NCBI GenBank assembly: GCA_016201015.1
Contig: JACQDQ010000333.1
Location: 1 to 33,460 of the forward strand
Source: Pseudomonadota bacterium
GTDB taxonomy: Bacteria > Pseudomonadota > Alphaproteobacteria > CACIAM-22H2
DNA length: 33,460 nucleotides
Reading direction: 5' to 3'
Below are positions 24,793-33,294 of the stretch, in pieces (the stretch's first letter is position 1; each line of letters starts with the position of its first letter). The notes under the pieces were generated by a model. It was not told the origin of the DNA. It saw nothing but the letters and a program-made list of their open reading frames with translations, and ran no database searches. Both the position numbers and the translations under genes were made by a program.

Positions 24793-25181
24793 AGCTGATT
24801 GAGTACGCCGAATCTTCGCCCGAGGTGCGCGCGGTCTACGACGACATCATGGCGACCCGCAAGATCGACTGGATCAACAATTTCTGGAAGGCGCTGGCGC
24901 ATCAGCCGTCGGCGTTGCGGCGCATCTGGCAGAACGTGAAAGAGGTAATGGCGCCGGGCGCCCTCGATCCCCTGACCAAGGAGATGGTCTATCTGGCGGT
25001 CAGTGCGACCAATGGCTGCGCCTACTGCATCGCCTCGCATACGGCTTCCGCCCGCAAGGCCGGCATGTCCGACGCGCAATTGGCGGAACTCATGGCGGTC
25101 GTTGGCCTTGCCAACGAGACCAACCGCCTCGCCAACGGCTACCAGATCGAGATCGACGAGCGATTCAAGCCGAAATTCTGA
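24780..25181 (+). CDS. carboxymuconolactone decarboxylase / AhpD-like protein
   Basis: 133 residues. The AhpD core motif is intact: a glutamate in LTKEMVYLAVSATNG and then CAYCIASHT, i.e. CxxC with the downstream His. Such proteins are thiol peroxidases or disulfide reductants, often of unknown partner. An excellent AGGAGG ribosome site lies 7 bases before the ATG, inside the end of the methyltransferase gene, so the two are translationally linked. It is convergent with the GST gene with a 7-base gap. A longer open frame upstream is a shadow of the methyltransferase. Confidence 0.9.
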   Translation: MPSVKLIEYAESSPEVRAVYDDIMATRKIDWINNFWKALAHQPSALRRIWQNVKEVMAPGALDPLTKEMVYLAVSATNGCAYCIASHTASARKAGMSDAQLAELMAVVGLANETNRLANGYQIEIDERFKPKF

Positions 25182-25188
25182 CTGGGCC

Positions 25189-25800
25189 TCACCCCTTCGG
25201 CACCGTCGTCTGCATCGACGGGCGCCGGCTGATTTTTTCATACCACTTGAACAGCTTCGGCCGGCCGGAGCGGATGTCGCCGGCGGGTTTGCGGAACTCG
25301 AGCCAGCCGATGGCGCAGGCGATGGCGATCTGGCCGATATCGAGTTGGCTGTCGAAAGCGTCGGCCTCCTGCTCGGCCGCATCGAGGCCCTGCGTCACCT
25401 TGCGGAGCTGGCCCTGGATCCAGTCGGGCCACCGCTTCTCTTCCGGCCGCAGGAAGGTCTCATAGCGGGTAAGGATGCCGGCATCGAGTATGCCGTCACC
25501 GAGTGCCTGCAGGCGCAGCGCGCGCCAACGCTCGCCGCCGCTGATTGGGATCAGCTTGCGACCGGTGTGCAGCGAGTCGAGATATTCACAGATGACCCGC
25601 GAGTCGTAGAGCACCTCGCCGCCGTCGGTGACGAACGTCGGCACCTTCATCAACGGGTTGTCGCGGGCGACGTCGGCATTGGGCTTGGTCGGCGTCACGA
25701 CGGTCGGCACCGCCTCTATCTTCTTGTCGAGGCCGGCCTCGATTGCCGTCATCATCACCTTGCGCACATAGGGCGAGGCGGCCGAATAGTAGAGCTTCAT
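25189..25800 (-). CDS. glutathione S-transferase family protein
   Basis: 203 residues. N-terminal thioredoxin-like domain (1-78) with the opening MKLYYSAASPYVRKV, cis-proline in LMKVPTFVTDGGE and the glutathione-contact motif LYDSRVICEYLD. The all-helical C-terminal domain spans about 85-195. Ser residues near position 9 could be catalytic. GGAGG stands 10 bases before the ATG. It follows gloB by 19 bases on the same strand, forming a glutathione-dependent detoxification pair. Substrate unknown; bacterial GSTs of this short type conjugate or reduce electrophiles. Confidence 0.92.
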   Translation of the reverse strand: MKLYYSAASPYVRKVMMTAIEAGLDKKIEAVPTVVTPTKPNADVARDNPLMKVPTFVTDGGEVLYDSRVICEYLDSLHTGRKLIPISGGERWRALRLQALGDGILDAGILTRYETFLRPEEKRWPDWIQGQLRKVTQGLDAAEQEADAFDSQLDIGQIAIACAIGWLEFRKPAGDIRSGRPKLFKWYEKISRRPSMQTTVPKG

Positions 25801-25819
25801 CAGGCTGTTTCCTCCGTTA

Positions 25820-26584
25820 TCAGAATCGATCTTTGAGGGCGCGGATCACGCCGAAGGTGGCGACGGGGTCGTCGGCCCGGGTCTTGGCAGCGCGGGCCAG
25901 CGCCGGATCGTCGGCGCGCAGGAACGGGTTCGTCGCTCGCTCCTCGCCCATCGTCGCCGGCACGGTGCGCTCGCCGCGGGCGCGTGCCGCATCGACGCGC
26001 GCGGCGCGGGCCCGCAAGTCCGCGTTGTCGGGGTCGACGGTGACGGCAAAACGGGCGTTCGCTTGCGTGTACTCATGCCCGCAATAGACGCGCGTCGCAT
26101 CGGGGAGGCGCCGAAGCTTGCCGAGCGAGGTCCACATCTGCGCCGGCGTGCCTTCGAACAACCGGCCGCAGCCCATCAGGAACAGCGTGTCGCCGCAGAA
26201 CAGGGCATCCGAGTCCTTGAACCAGAACGCGATGTGGCCACGCGTGTGGCCGGGCACGTCGAACACGCGAGCGACTTCGCCGCCGAAATCGTAGGTCTCG
26301 CCGTCCTTGAGCGCGATATCGATGCCGGGAATGCGGTCGCGGTCGGCCTGCGGGCCGACGATGATGGCGCCGGTCCACTGCTTGAGCTCGAGATTGCCGC
26401 CGGTATGGTCGGGGTGATGGTGGGTATTGAGGATATGGGTCAGCTTCCAGCCGAGGGCGTCGAGTTTGGCCTTCACCGGCTCGGCCTGCGACGGGTCGAC
26501 GACGGCGACGGCGCCGCTGCTGGCGCGCAACAGCCAGACATAGTTGTCCCTGAGGCAGAGCTGACAGTCGATTTGCAGGGTCAT
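25820..26584 (-). CDS. gloB: hydroxyacylglutathione hydrolase (glyoxalase II)
   Basis: Hydrolyses S-lactoylglutathione to lactate and glutathione, the second step of methylglyoxal detoxification. The 254 residues match the usual GloB length. Metallo-beta-lactamase motifs: THHHPDHTGG (binuclear metal site, about 55-64), the His in VPGHTRGH (about 111), the bridging Asp in LFCGDTLF (about 130) and the His in YCGHEYT (about 169), with the C-terminal HAGH_C part ending NPFLRADDP. The ATG at 26584 gives MTLQIDCQLCLRDNY, the family N-terminus; a longer frame to 26731 is not credible. First gene of a two-gene operon with the GST. Confidence 0.94.
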   Translation of the reverse strand: MTLQIDCQLCLRDNYVWLLRASSGAVAVVDPSQAEPVKAKLDALGWKLTHILNTHHHPDHTGGNLELKQWTGAIIVGPQADRDRIPGIDIALKDGETYDFGGEVARVFDVPGHTRGHIAFWFKDSDALFCGDTLFLMGCGRLFEGTPAQMWTSLGKLRRLPDATRVYCGHEYTQANARFAVTVDPDNADLRARAARVDAARARGERTVPATMGEERATNPFLRADDPALARAAKTRADDPVATFGVIRALKDRF

Positions 26585-26688
26585 CGGCCGCTTTTGTACA
26601 CAACTGGCGCCGCGGCGCAACCGCTCATGCGTTCCCGCCCGCTCGGGTCCCCGTCGTGCCGGAAAAGGCGAGCCGATGCGGACGCTTG

Positions 26689-26713
26689 CACGAAATCGTG
26701 TTGCGTCTGCAAC
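26689..26713. promoter_or_regulatory. two adjacent palindromes upstream of the acyl-CoA synthetase promoter
   Basis: CACGA-AA-TCGTG (26689-26700) is directly followed by GTTGC-GTCT-GCAAC (26700-26713), which ends one base before the predicted -35 box at 26714. Two abutting dyads in a divergent intergenic region look like paired operators for a dimeric regulator such as a TetR-type fatty-acid repressor, or for one regulator on each side. No regulator gene lies next to them. Confidence 0.45.
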
Positions 26714-26743
26714 TTGACCTCGTTTCGCCAATCGGGGTACCTA
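26714..26743 (+). promoter_or_regulatory. predicted promoter of the acyl-CoA synthetase-livGHM operon
   Basis: TTGACC (26714-26719) and TACCTA (26738-26743) with an 18-base spacer. The -35 has five of six consensus bases, the -10 four. The start point near 26750 leaves a leader of about 130 bases before the chosen GTG. The region 26585-26878 contains no other credible gene. Confidence 0.4.
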
Positions 26744-26878
26744 AGGTGAGGCGTGCGCATCCCGCGAGGGACAACAAGACGCGCGGCCTGGGCCGTGGAC
26801 AGGGACGGTACCGTTGAACATGTCTGGGAGATCGCACATGCCTCGCGTCGGACCCCGCCGACCGGTGGGACGATAGCC

Positions 26879-28861
26879 GTGGCTGAAGGAAGTTCCAGCG
26901 CCGGCATGCGCATGGCCGCCGACACTTTCCCCAAGCTGCTGCTTGCCAACGCCGTCAATCGCGGTACCCGGCCGGCGATTCGCGAGAAGGATTATGGCAT
27001 CTGGCAGACCTGGACCTGGGCGCAGGTTCTCGTCCAGGTGCGTGAGATCGCGGCCGGGCTCGCGGCGGTCGGCTTGAAACGCGGCGACAAGCTGGCCGTC
27101 GTCGGCGACAATCGGCCGCAGCTTTATTGGGCCATGGCCGCGGGGCAGTGCGTCGGCGCCATACCCGTCCCCGTCTATCAAGACGCGGTCGCCGATGAGA
27201 TGGCATTCGTCATCGACCATGCCGAGACCCGCATCGCCGTCGCCGAAGACCAGGAACAGGTCGACAAGCTACTCGTCATCCGTCGGAAATATCCGACGCT
27301 GGCGACCATTATCTTCAAGGACCCGCGCGGCATGCGGCACTACGCCGACTCCGGCCTGCTGAGCCTCGAAGATCTGCAGGCCAGGGGGCGCGAATTTCTG
27401 GCAAGCCATCCAGGATTCTTCGAGGAGGAGATCGGCAAGAGCAAGGGCGGCGACGTTTCTGTCATGCTCTACACCTCGGGCACGACCGGACAACCGAAGG
27501 GCGTGATGCTGACCTATGACAACGTGGTTGTCTCCGCGCGCAACGCCATCGCCTTCGATCGGGTCACCGCGGACGAGGAAGTGCTGGCCTATCTGCCGAT
27601 GGCTTGGGTCGGCGACCATATGTATTCCTACGCCGAATCCTACGTCGCCGGCTTTTGTCTTTCGTGCCCGGAGAGTGGGGCGACCGTCCTCGCCGACCTG
27701 CGCGAAATCGGTCCGACGTTCTTCTTTGCGCCGCCGCGGATATACGAAAATATTCTGACCAGCGTGTCGATCCGCATGGAGGATGCGGGCTGGCTCAAGC
27801 GCAAGATGTATCACGTCTTCATGGACGTGGCGCGCCGCGCCGGTATCCGTATCCTCGACGGCAAGACCGTTTCGCTCGGCGATCGCTTCCTCTATTGGCT
27901 CGGCGAATTCCTGGTCTACGGCCCGCTCAAGAACATGCTCGGCCTGTCGCGCATGCGACTCGGCTATACCGCCGGCGAGGCGATCGGGCCCGACATTTTC
28001 GACTTCTACCGCTCGCTCGGGCTCAATCTGAAGCAGCTCTACGGCATGACCGAGACCAGCGTGTTCATCTGCATGCAGCCGGACGGACAGATCAAGCCCG
28101 ATACGGTCGGCGTGCCGGCGCCCGAGGTGCAGATCAACATCGCCGACAATGGCGAGGTTTTGGTCAAAAGCCCCGGCGTGTTCGTTACCTACTACAAGAA
28201 CGAGAAGGCCACTGCCGAGGCGAAGACCGCGGATGGTTGGGTGCATACCGGCGACGCCGGCTTCTTCGACGCCGACGGCCACCTCAAGATCATCGACCGC
28301 GCCAAGGATGTGGGCCGGCTCAATGAAGGCACGCTGTTCGCGCCGAAATACATCGAGAACAAGCTGAAGTTTTTCTCCTACATCAAGGAGGCCGTCGCCT
28401 TCGGCGACGGGCGTGACTACGCTGCCGCCTTCATCAACATCGATCTCGCCGCGGTCGGCAATTGGGCGGAGCGCAACGGGCTCGCCTATGCGAGCTACCA
28501 GGAGCTCGCGGCGAAAGCGGAGGTCTACGATCTGCTTCAAGAGTGCGTCGAGAAGGTGAACCGCGATCTTGCCGCCGACCCCAGGCTCGCCGGCTCGCAG
28601 ATCAAGCGCTTTCTGCTCCTGCACAAGGAACTCGACGCCGCCGATGGCGAGCTCACCCGCACGCGCAAGGTGCGGCGGCGCTTTGTCGCCGATCGCTACA
28701 CTTCATTGATCGACGGCCTCTACGGTGACGCCGACCACGCGCATATCGAGACGTCCGTGACCTTCGAGGATGGCCGCAAGGGGATAGTCAAGGCCGAGCT
28801 CGCGATCCGCGACGCTGCGCGCATGGCGCCGGCGGCCGAACCGTTGCGCAAGGCGAGCTGA
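26879..28861 (+). CDS. AMP-binding long-chain acyl-CoA synthetase
   Basis: Activates a carboxylic acid to its CoA thioester through an acyl-AMP. The 660 residues carry the AMP-binding P-loop LYTSGTTGQPKGVMLTYDN (about 200), the GYTAGEAIGPDIFDFYR and YGMTETS region (about 400-430) and the hinge motif WVHTGDAGFFDADGHLKIIDRAKD (about 490). It resembles FAA1/ACSL-type ligases that are found next to livGHM genes. The GTG at 26879 is chosen because GGTGGGA precedes it and the upstream residues look non-coding; the frame is open to 26753. The livG gene follows after 9 bases. The genetic link implies that the transported compound, or a product of it, is the substrate; a medium- to long-chain or aromatic acid is more likely than oxalate. 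Confidence 0.93.
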   Translation: MAEGSSSAGMRMAADTFPKLLLANAVNRGTRPAIREKDYGIWQTWTWAQVLVQVREIAAGLAAVGLKRGDKLAVVGDNRPQLYWAMAAGQCVGAIPVPVYQDAVADEMAFVIDHAETRIAVAEDQEQVDKLLVIRRKYPTLATIIFKDPRGMRHYADSGLLSLEDLQARGREFLASHPGFFEEEIGKSKGGDVSVMLYTSGTTGQPKGVMLTYDNVVVSARNAIAFDRVTADEEVLAYLPMAWVGDHMYSYAESYVAGFCLSCPESGATVLADLREIGPTFFFAPPRIYENILTSVSIRMEDAGWLKRKMYHVFMDVARRAGIRILDGKTVSLGDRFLYWLGEFLVYGPLKNMLGLSRMRLGYTAGEAIGPDIFDFYRSLGLNLKQLYGMTETSVFICMQPDGQIKPDTVGVPAPEVQINIADNGEVLVKSPGVFVTYYKNEKATAEAKTADGWVHTGDAGFFDADGHLKIIDRAKDVGRLNEGTLFAPKYIENKLKFFSYIKEAVAFGDGRDYAAAFINIDLAAVGNWAERNGLAYASYQELAAKAEVYDLLQECVEKVNRDLAADPRLAGSQIKRFLLLHKELDAADGELTRTRKVRRRFVADRYTSLIDGLYGDADHAHIETSVTFEDGRKGIVKAELAIRDAARMAPAAEPLRKAS

Positions 28862-28870
28862 GCCGATGCG

Positions 28871-29662
28871 ATGACGTCGTCAGGTCGGGTTATCGGCGAC
28901 GTTCTGCTGCAGGTCGACAATATCAGCCTGTCATTCGGCGGGGTGAGGGCCCTGACCGATGTCTCATTCGACATCAGGCAGCATGAGATCGGCGCCATCA
29001 TCGGGCCCAACGGCGCCGGCAAATCGTCGATGCTCAACTGCATCAACGGCTTCTACCATCCGCAGGCGGGCACGATCACCTACAAGGGGATGGCGCGCAA
29101 GCAGATGCGCCCGCACGAGGCGGCGGCCCAGGGTGTCGCACGCACGTTTCAGAACATTGCGCTGTTCAAGGGCATGACGGTGCTCGACAACATCATGACC
29201 GGCCGTCTGCTCAAGATGCGGCAGAACTTCTTCATGCAGGCGCTCTACTGGGGTCCGGCCCAACGCGAAGAGATCAAGCACCGCGAGCATGTCGAGCGGA
29301 TCATCGATTTTCTCGAAATCCAGGCGATCCGCAAGATGCCGGCGGGTCGGCTACCCTACGGGCTGCAAAAGCGCGTCGAGCTCGGACGTGCCCTGGCAGC
29401 CGAACCGGATCTCTTGCTGCTGGACGAGCCGATGGCCGGCATGAACGTGGAGGAAAAGGAGGACATGTGCCGCTTCATCCTCGACGTCAACGACGAGTTC
29501 GGTACGACGATCGTGCTGATCGAGCACGATATGGGCGTGGTGATGGATATCTCCGACCGCGTCGTCGTTCTCGATTACGGCCGCAAGATCGCCGATGGCA
29601 AGCCGGATGATGTCCGCAGCGACCAACGCGTGATCGACGCCTATCTCGGGGTGAGCCACTGA
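28871..29662 (+). CDS. livG: branched-chain amino acid-type ABC transporter ATPase LivG
   Basis: ATP-binding subunit of a HAAT-class importer, 263 residues. Walker A GPNGAGKSS (about 46-54), Q-loop in ARTFQNIALFKGMTV, the signature in the LivG form LPYGLQKRVELGRAL (in place of LSGGQ), Walker B LLLLDEPMAG and the switch histidine in IVLIEHDMGVV. The C-terminal BCA_ABC tail is present. The stop TGA shares its A with the ATG of livH. The ribosome site is weak; translation is probably coupled to the preceding synthetase gene. Confidence 0.94.
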   Translation: MTSSGRVIGDVLLQVDNISLSFGGVRALTDVSFDIRQHEIGAIIGPNGAGKSSMLNCINGFYHPQAGTITYKGMARKQMRPHEAAAQGVARTFQNIALFKGMTVLDNIMTGRLLKMRQNFFMQALYWGPAQREEIKHREHVERIIDFLEIQAIRKMPAGRLPYGLQKRVELGRALAAEPDLLLLDEPMAGMNVEEKEDMCRFILDVNDEFGTTIVLIEHDMGVVMDISDRVVVLDYGRKIADGKPDDVRSDQRVIDAYLGVSH

Positions 29663-30744
29663 TGGATTGGCTGTTCTTCACCAAGGTGCTGATCGGCGGC
29701 CTGCTCTCGGGAGTGATGTACTCGCTCGTGGCGCTGGGCTACGTCCTCATCTTCAAGGCCTCGGGGGTATTCAATTTCGCCCAGGGCGCGCTGGTGCTGT
29801 TCGCCGCCCTCACTTTCGTCAGCATCGTCGAGGGCTTCGGCTCGAAGGCACCCGGGGATCTGGTGTTCTGGATCGCCATGGTGTTGACGCTCGTGGCCAT
29901 GGTCGCGGTTGCCATCGGCACCGAACGCTTCGTGCTGCGCCCGCTGGTCAACCAGCCGTTGATCGTGCTGTTCATGGCGACGCTCGGTCTCAACAATTTC
30001 CTCGAAGGCGCGGCGCAGGGCATCTGGGGCAACGACGTGCACCGGCTTGAGATCGGCATCTCCGAACGGCCGATCGACGTATTGGCGGCGTTGGGGTTGT
30101 CCGCGACTCCGTCCCGGGCCGCGTCGACAAGTGGCCCGCCGGCCGCTTCTGCCCCGACCGCAGCGACGGCAGCGGCGCCAGCCGAGGAGGGCACGTCCCC
30201 CGACGACGAGGAGATCAAGATCGAGGTCGTCGAAACCGGCCCCGTGGTCGCGCAAAGCGGCCTGCTGGTCAGCCAATTCGATCTGTTCGCTGCGGCCACC
30301 GCTGGTTTGCTGGTGACGTCGCTTGCCCTGTTCTTCAATTACACGCGCATCGGCCGGGCGCTGCGCGCCGTCGCCGACGACCATCAGGCAGCATTGTCGG
30401 TGGGCATTCCGTTGCAGCATGTCTGGGCGATCGTGTGGGCGGCGGCAGGGCTCGTCGCCCTCGTCGCGGGGCTGCTCTGGGGCTCGCGGCTTGGCGTCCA
30501 GTTTTCGCTGTCGCTGGTCGTGCTGAAAGCGCTGCCGGTGCTCATCGTCGGCGGCTTCACCTCGATCGCCGGCGCCATCGTCGGCGGCCTCGTCATCGGC
30601 GCCACGGAAAAGCTCGCCGAGGTCTATGTCGGTCCGCTGATCGGCGGCGCGATCGAGAACTGGTTTCCTTACGCCGTCGCGACGCTTTTCCTGCTCTATC
30701 GGCCGCAGGGATTGTTCGGCGAAAAGATCATCGAACGGGTCTAA
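29662..30744 (+). CDS. livH: branched-chain amino acid-type ABC permease LivH with a periplasmic insertion
   Basis: Membrane subunit of the importer, 360 residues against about 290-310 for LivH. The core matches: GGLLSGVMYSLVALGYVLIFKASGVFNFAQGAL at the N-terminus (in two stretches), TRIGRALRAVADDHQAALSVGIP as the cytoplasmic coupling loop, and GGFTSIAGAIVGGLVIG. Between about residues 144 and 192 lies an extra segment: an Ala/Ser/Pro/Thr-rich stretch followed by the acidic SPDDEEIKIEVVE. By comparison with E. coli LivH this falls in an external loop between membrane segments. The frame runs through it without a break, so it is a real in-frame insertion. Confidence 0.93.
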   Translation: MDWLFFTKVLIGGLLSGVMYSLVALGYVLIFKASGVFNFAQGALVLFAALTFVSIVEGFGSKAPGDLVFWIAMVLTLVAMVAVAIGTERFVLRPLVNQPLIVLFMATLGLNNFLEGAAQGIWGNDVHRLEIGISERPIDVLAALGLSATPSRAASTSGPPAASAPTAATAAAPAEEGTSPDDEEIKIEVVETGPVVAQSGLLVSQFDLFAAATAGLLVTSLALFFNYTRIGRALRAVADDHQAALSVGIPLQHVWAIVWAAAGLVALVAGLLWGSRLGVQFSLSLVVLKALPVLIVGGFTSIAGAIVGGLVIGATEKLAEVYVGPLIGGAIENWFPYAVATLFLLYRPQGLFGEKIIERV

Positions 30745-30750
30745 GGCGCC

Positions 30751-31812
30751 ATGCTTTACCGCGAAGCCGGGCAATACAAGAGCACCTACCGCGGCGATCA
30801 GGCGATCTTCCCGATCGCCCAGGACCGCTTCGGCTTGTTCGTGCTGCTGGCCGTCGCCTTCGTCGCCGTGCCGCTCGTCGCCAATGAATATTGGTTGCGC
30901 TCGATCCTGGTGCCGTTCCTGGTCTATTCGCTTGCCGCGCTCGGCCTCAATATCCTCACCGGCTACGCCGGCCAGGTTTCGCTCGGTTCCGCCGGCTTCA
31001 TGGCAGTCGGCGCGTTCGCCGCATATAACCTCGCCATCCGCCTCGACCTGCCGTTCTACGTCTATCTGCCGCTCGCCGGGCTCATCACCGCCGCGGTCGG
31101 CATCGTGTTCGGACTGCCGAGCCTGCGTATCAAGGGCTTCTACCTCGTCGTCACGACGCTTGCGGCGCATTTCTTCATCGAATGGATCTTCACCAAGGTA
31201 CCGTGGTTTACCAACTACACGCCGTCCGGCGTCATTTCGGCGCCGACGATGGTGCTGGCGGGCATTGTGCTCGACTCGCCGATGGAGCGCTATCTGGTCA
31301 CACTCGTCATCGTGGCGCTGCTGACGCTCGCTGCAAAGAACATGGTGCGCAGCGCCATCGGCCGCGCCTGGATGGCGGTGCGCGACATGGACGTGGCCGC
31401 CGAGATCATCGGCATACCCATGCTGAAGACGAAATTGCTCGCCTTCGCCATCAGCTCGTTCTATCTCGGTATTGCCGGCGCGTTGTGGGCCTTCGTCTAT
31501 CTCGGCGCCGTCGACGCCCAGGCCTTCGATCTCGCCCGCGCCTTCCAGATCCTGTTCATGATCATCATCGGCGGCCTCGGCAGCATCCTGGGGTCGTTCC
31601 TGGGGGCCGGGTTCATCGTCCTGCTGCCGATTGCCATCACCAATCTCGCCGCGCTGTTCGGCGGCGCCATCCACGCCAACACGCTGGCCAATCTCGAGCA
31701 CGTCGTCTTCGGCTCGCTGATCGTCATCTTCCTCATTGTCGAGCCGTACGGCCTGGCGCGGCTATGGCAGATCGGCAAGGAGAAGCTGCGCCTCTGGCCG
31801 TTCCCGCATTGA
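30751..31812 (+). CDS. livM: branched-chain amino acid-type ABC permease LivM
   Basis: Second membrane subunit, 353 residues. The N-terminal extension MLYREAGQYKSTYRGDQAIF is typical of LivM relatives found with acyl-CoA synthetases. Core motifs: LNILTGYAGQVSLGSAGFMAVGAF, LRIKGFYLVVTTLAAHF, the coupling loop AIGRAWMAVRDMDVAAEIIGI, and IIIGGLGSILGSFLGAGFIV. The ATG is 6 bases after livH. The operon stops here in this window: no livF ATPase or binding-protein gene follows, and the next gene is convergent. The missing parts must be elsewhere. Confidence 0.94.
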   Translation: MLYREAGQYKSTYRGDQAIFPIAQDRFGLFVLLAVAFVAVPLVANEYWLRSILVPFLVYSLAALGLNILTGYAGQVSLGSAGFMAVGAFAAYNLAIRLDLPFYVYLPLAGLITAAVGIVFGLPSLRIKGFYLVVTTLAAHFFIEWIFTKVPWFTNYTPSGVISAPTMVLAGIVLDSPMERYLVTLVIVALLTLAAKNMVRSAIGRAWMAVRDMDVAAEIIGIPMLKTKLLAFAISSFYLGIAGALWAFVYLGAVDAQAFDLARAFQILFMIIIGGLGSILGSFLGAGFIVLLPIAITNLAALFGGAIHANTLANLEHVVFGSLIVIFLIVEPYGLARLWQIGKEKLRLWPFPH

Positions 31813-31866
31813 GCGGGCAAGCGGTGGACGGCCGCATTGCGGCGGACGGTCGGCGCTGCGCGATCG

Positions 31867-33294
31867 TCAGGCGACGCGGATCGTCGCCATCATGCCGGCT
31901 TCCTGATGCTCCAGAATATGGCAGTGGAACATCCAATCGCCGGGATTGTCGGCGACAAAGGCGATCTCGACCCGCTCCCCCGGCGCCATCAGCACGGTGT
32001 CGCGCCATTCCGGACGAGGCACCGGCGCACCGTCGCGGCGCAGCACGCGGAACACCATGCCGTGCAGATGGATCGGATGATGCCAGGCGGTGTCGTTGAC
32101 CATGGCGAATAGATACGAGCGGCCGGTCCGCAGGGAAAGCATGGGCTCGTGCAGATGGCCCGATGCCGAGCGGCCGTTTATTGTCCACGCCATGCCGCCG
32201 CCCATGCGATCCATCATGCCCATCATTCCGCCCATGCCACCGCGCATCATCTTGGGATCCATCATGCCGCCGCCGAACTCGATCGCGTGCCGCTCGGTGC
32301 GCTCGAGGTCGGGTTCGGCGAGGGCATTCGGTGGTAGGCTCGGCACTGATCCCCGCGTGCCGCTTCGCGGCGCCGCCCCCGGCTCGTAAGCGAGATCGAC
32401 GAGCCTGTAGGCTTGCCGCGCGTAGAATCCGTCGACGACCGCGTAGGCGCGGCCGGGCTCGCCGGCCATGTCGAGGATGACATCGACGCGCTGCGCGGGG
32501 CCGAGCACGATGCGGCCATCCGCCGGCTGGTGCGGAGCGATCGGCTGGCCGTCGAGCGCGACGATCCAGGGCCGGTGGCCGGTGAAGTCGAGGCCGAAGA
32601 TGCGCGCATTCGCGGCGTTGATGAGGCGCAGCCGCAAGCGCTCGCCGGCCCGCACGGCAAATTTCTCCGGCACCTGGCCGTTGAGCGTCACCGTGTTGCC
32701 GAGGCGGCCGGCATGGCTCGCATCCATCATGTTGCCGAAGTCGTCTTGATCTTGCGCATCGCGGCCCAAACGCCAATCGTGCAGCACCCAGACGACATCG
32801 CGATCGACCGCTACGGCCTCGCGCTCCGCGACGATGATCGCACCGAACAGGCCGCGGCCGACCTGCGCCGCGCTGCGATAATGCGGGTGGTACCAATAGG
32901 TTCCGGCATCGGGCAGGTCGAACACGTAGCTGAAGGATTGACCCGGCGCGATGGCCGGCTGGGTGACGTCCGGAACGCCGTCCATGGCGTTGGGGGTGCG
33001 GATGCCGTGCCAGTGGACCGTGGTCGGTTCGGGCAAGCCGTTGATCACGTCGACGCGGACACGCTCGCCCTGCGGCAAGCGCAGTTCCGGCCCCGGCACG
33101 CGGCCATCGTAGCACCACACCGCGGTTTCGGGCGCCCCACCGACCAGCCGCACGCGCGCCGGCGCGGCGGTCAGGCGAAGCGCCGGACTGCTGTTCGCCC
33201 CTCGCGCCGAGGCCGCCGGCAGGGTGGCAGTTGCCGCCAGGCCAGCCGCGCCGATGAGCACAGTTCGCCGCGACACGCTATAGGGTTTGGCCAT
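31867..33294 (-). CDS. Tat-exported multicopper oxidase (CueO/laccase-like)
   Basis: 475 residues. A twin-arginine signal (SVSRRTVLIGAAGLAATATL) sends the folded enzyme to the periplasm. All copper motifs are present: HWHG (94-97), HPHYR (136-140), HPIHLHG and HCHILEHQEAGM, which supply the trinuclear cluster and the type 1 site with axial Met. Three cupredoxin domains are implied. A Met/Gly-rich segment at about 345-375 (GGGMMDPKMMRGGMGG and following) resembles the Met-rich insert of CueO that binds Cu(I), so cuprous oxidase and copper-tolerance activity is likely; laccase activity on phenols is possible. GAGGAGGG lies 7 bases before the ATG. It is convergent with livM (54-base gap) and has no copper regulator nearby. 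Confidence 0.94.
   Translation of the reverse strand: MAKPYSVSRRTVLIGAAGLAATATLPAASARGANSSPALRLTAAPARVRLVGGAPETAVWCYDGRVPGPELRLPQGERVRVDVINGLPEPTTVHWHGIRTPNAMDGVPDVTQPAIAPGQSFSYVFDLPDAGTYWYHPHYRSAAQVGRGLFGAIIVAEREAVAVDRDVVWVLHDWRLGRDAQDQDDFGNMMDASHAGRLGNTVTLNGQVPEKFAVRAGERLRLRLINAANARIFGLDFTGHRPWIVALDGQPIAPHQPADGRIVLGPAQRVDVILDMAGEPGRAYAVVDGFYARQAYRLVDLAYEPGAAPRSGTRGSVPSLPPNALAEPDLERTERHAIEFGGGMMDPKMMRGGMGGMMGMMDRMGGGMAWTINGRSASGHLHEPMLSLRTGRSYLFAMVNDTAWHHPIHLHGMVFRVLRRDGAPVPRPEWRDTVLMAPGERVEIAFVADNPGDWMFHCHILEHQEAGMMATIRVA

Noticed and set aside
26879-28861. Acyl-CoA synthetase as an oxalyl-CoA synthetase serving the frc locus
   Set aside because: It is of the FAA1/long-chain type (660 residues) and is in an operon with livGHM, about 19 kb from the frc operon.
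29641-31701. Long minus-strand open frame (686 codons) opposite livH and livM
   Set aside because: It is Asp/Arg/His/Gln-rich with no domain pattern and is the mirror of two well-supported permease genes; such shadows are common at this GC content.
31831-31843. GCCGC-ATT-GCGGC as a bidirectional terminator between livM and the multicopper oxidase
   Set aside because: A 5-base stem with no T-run on either side is too weak to support a terminator call.
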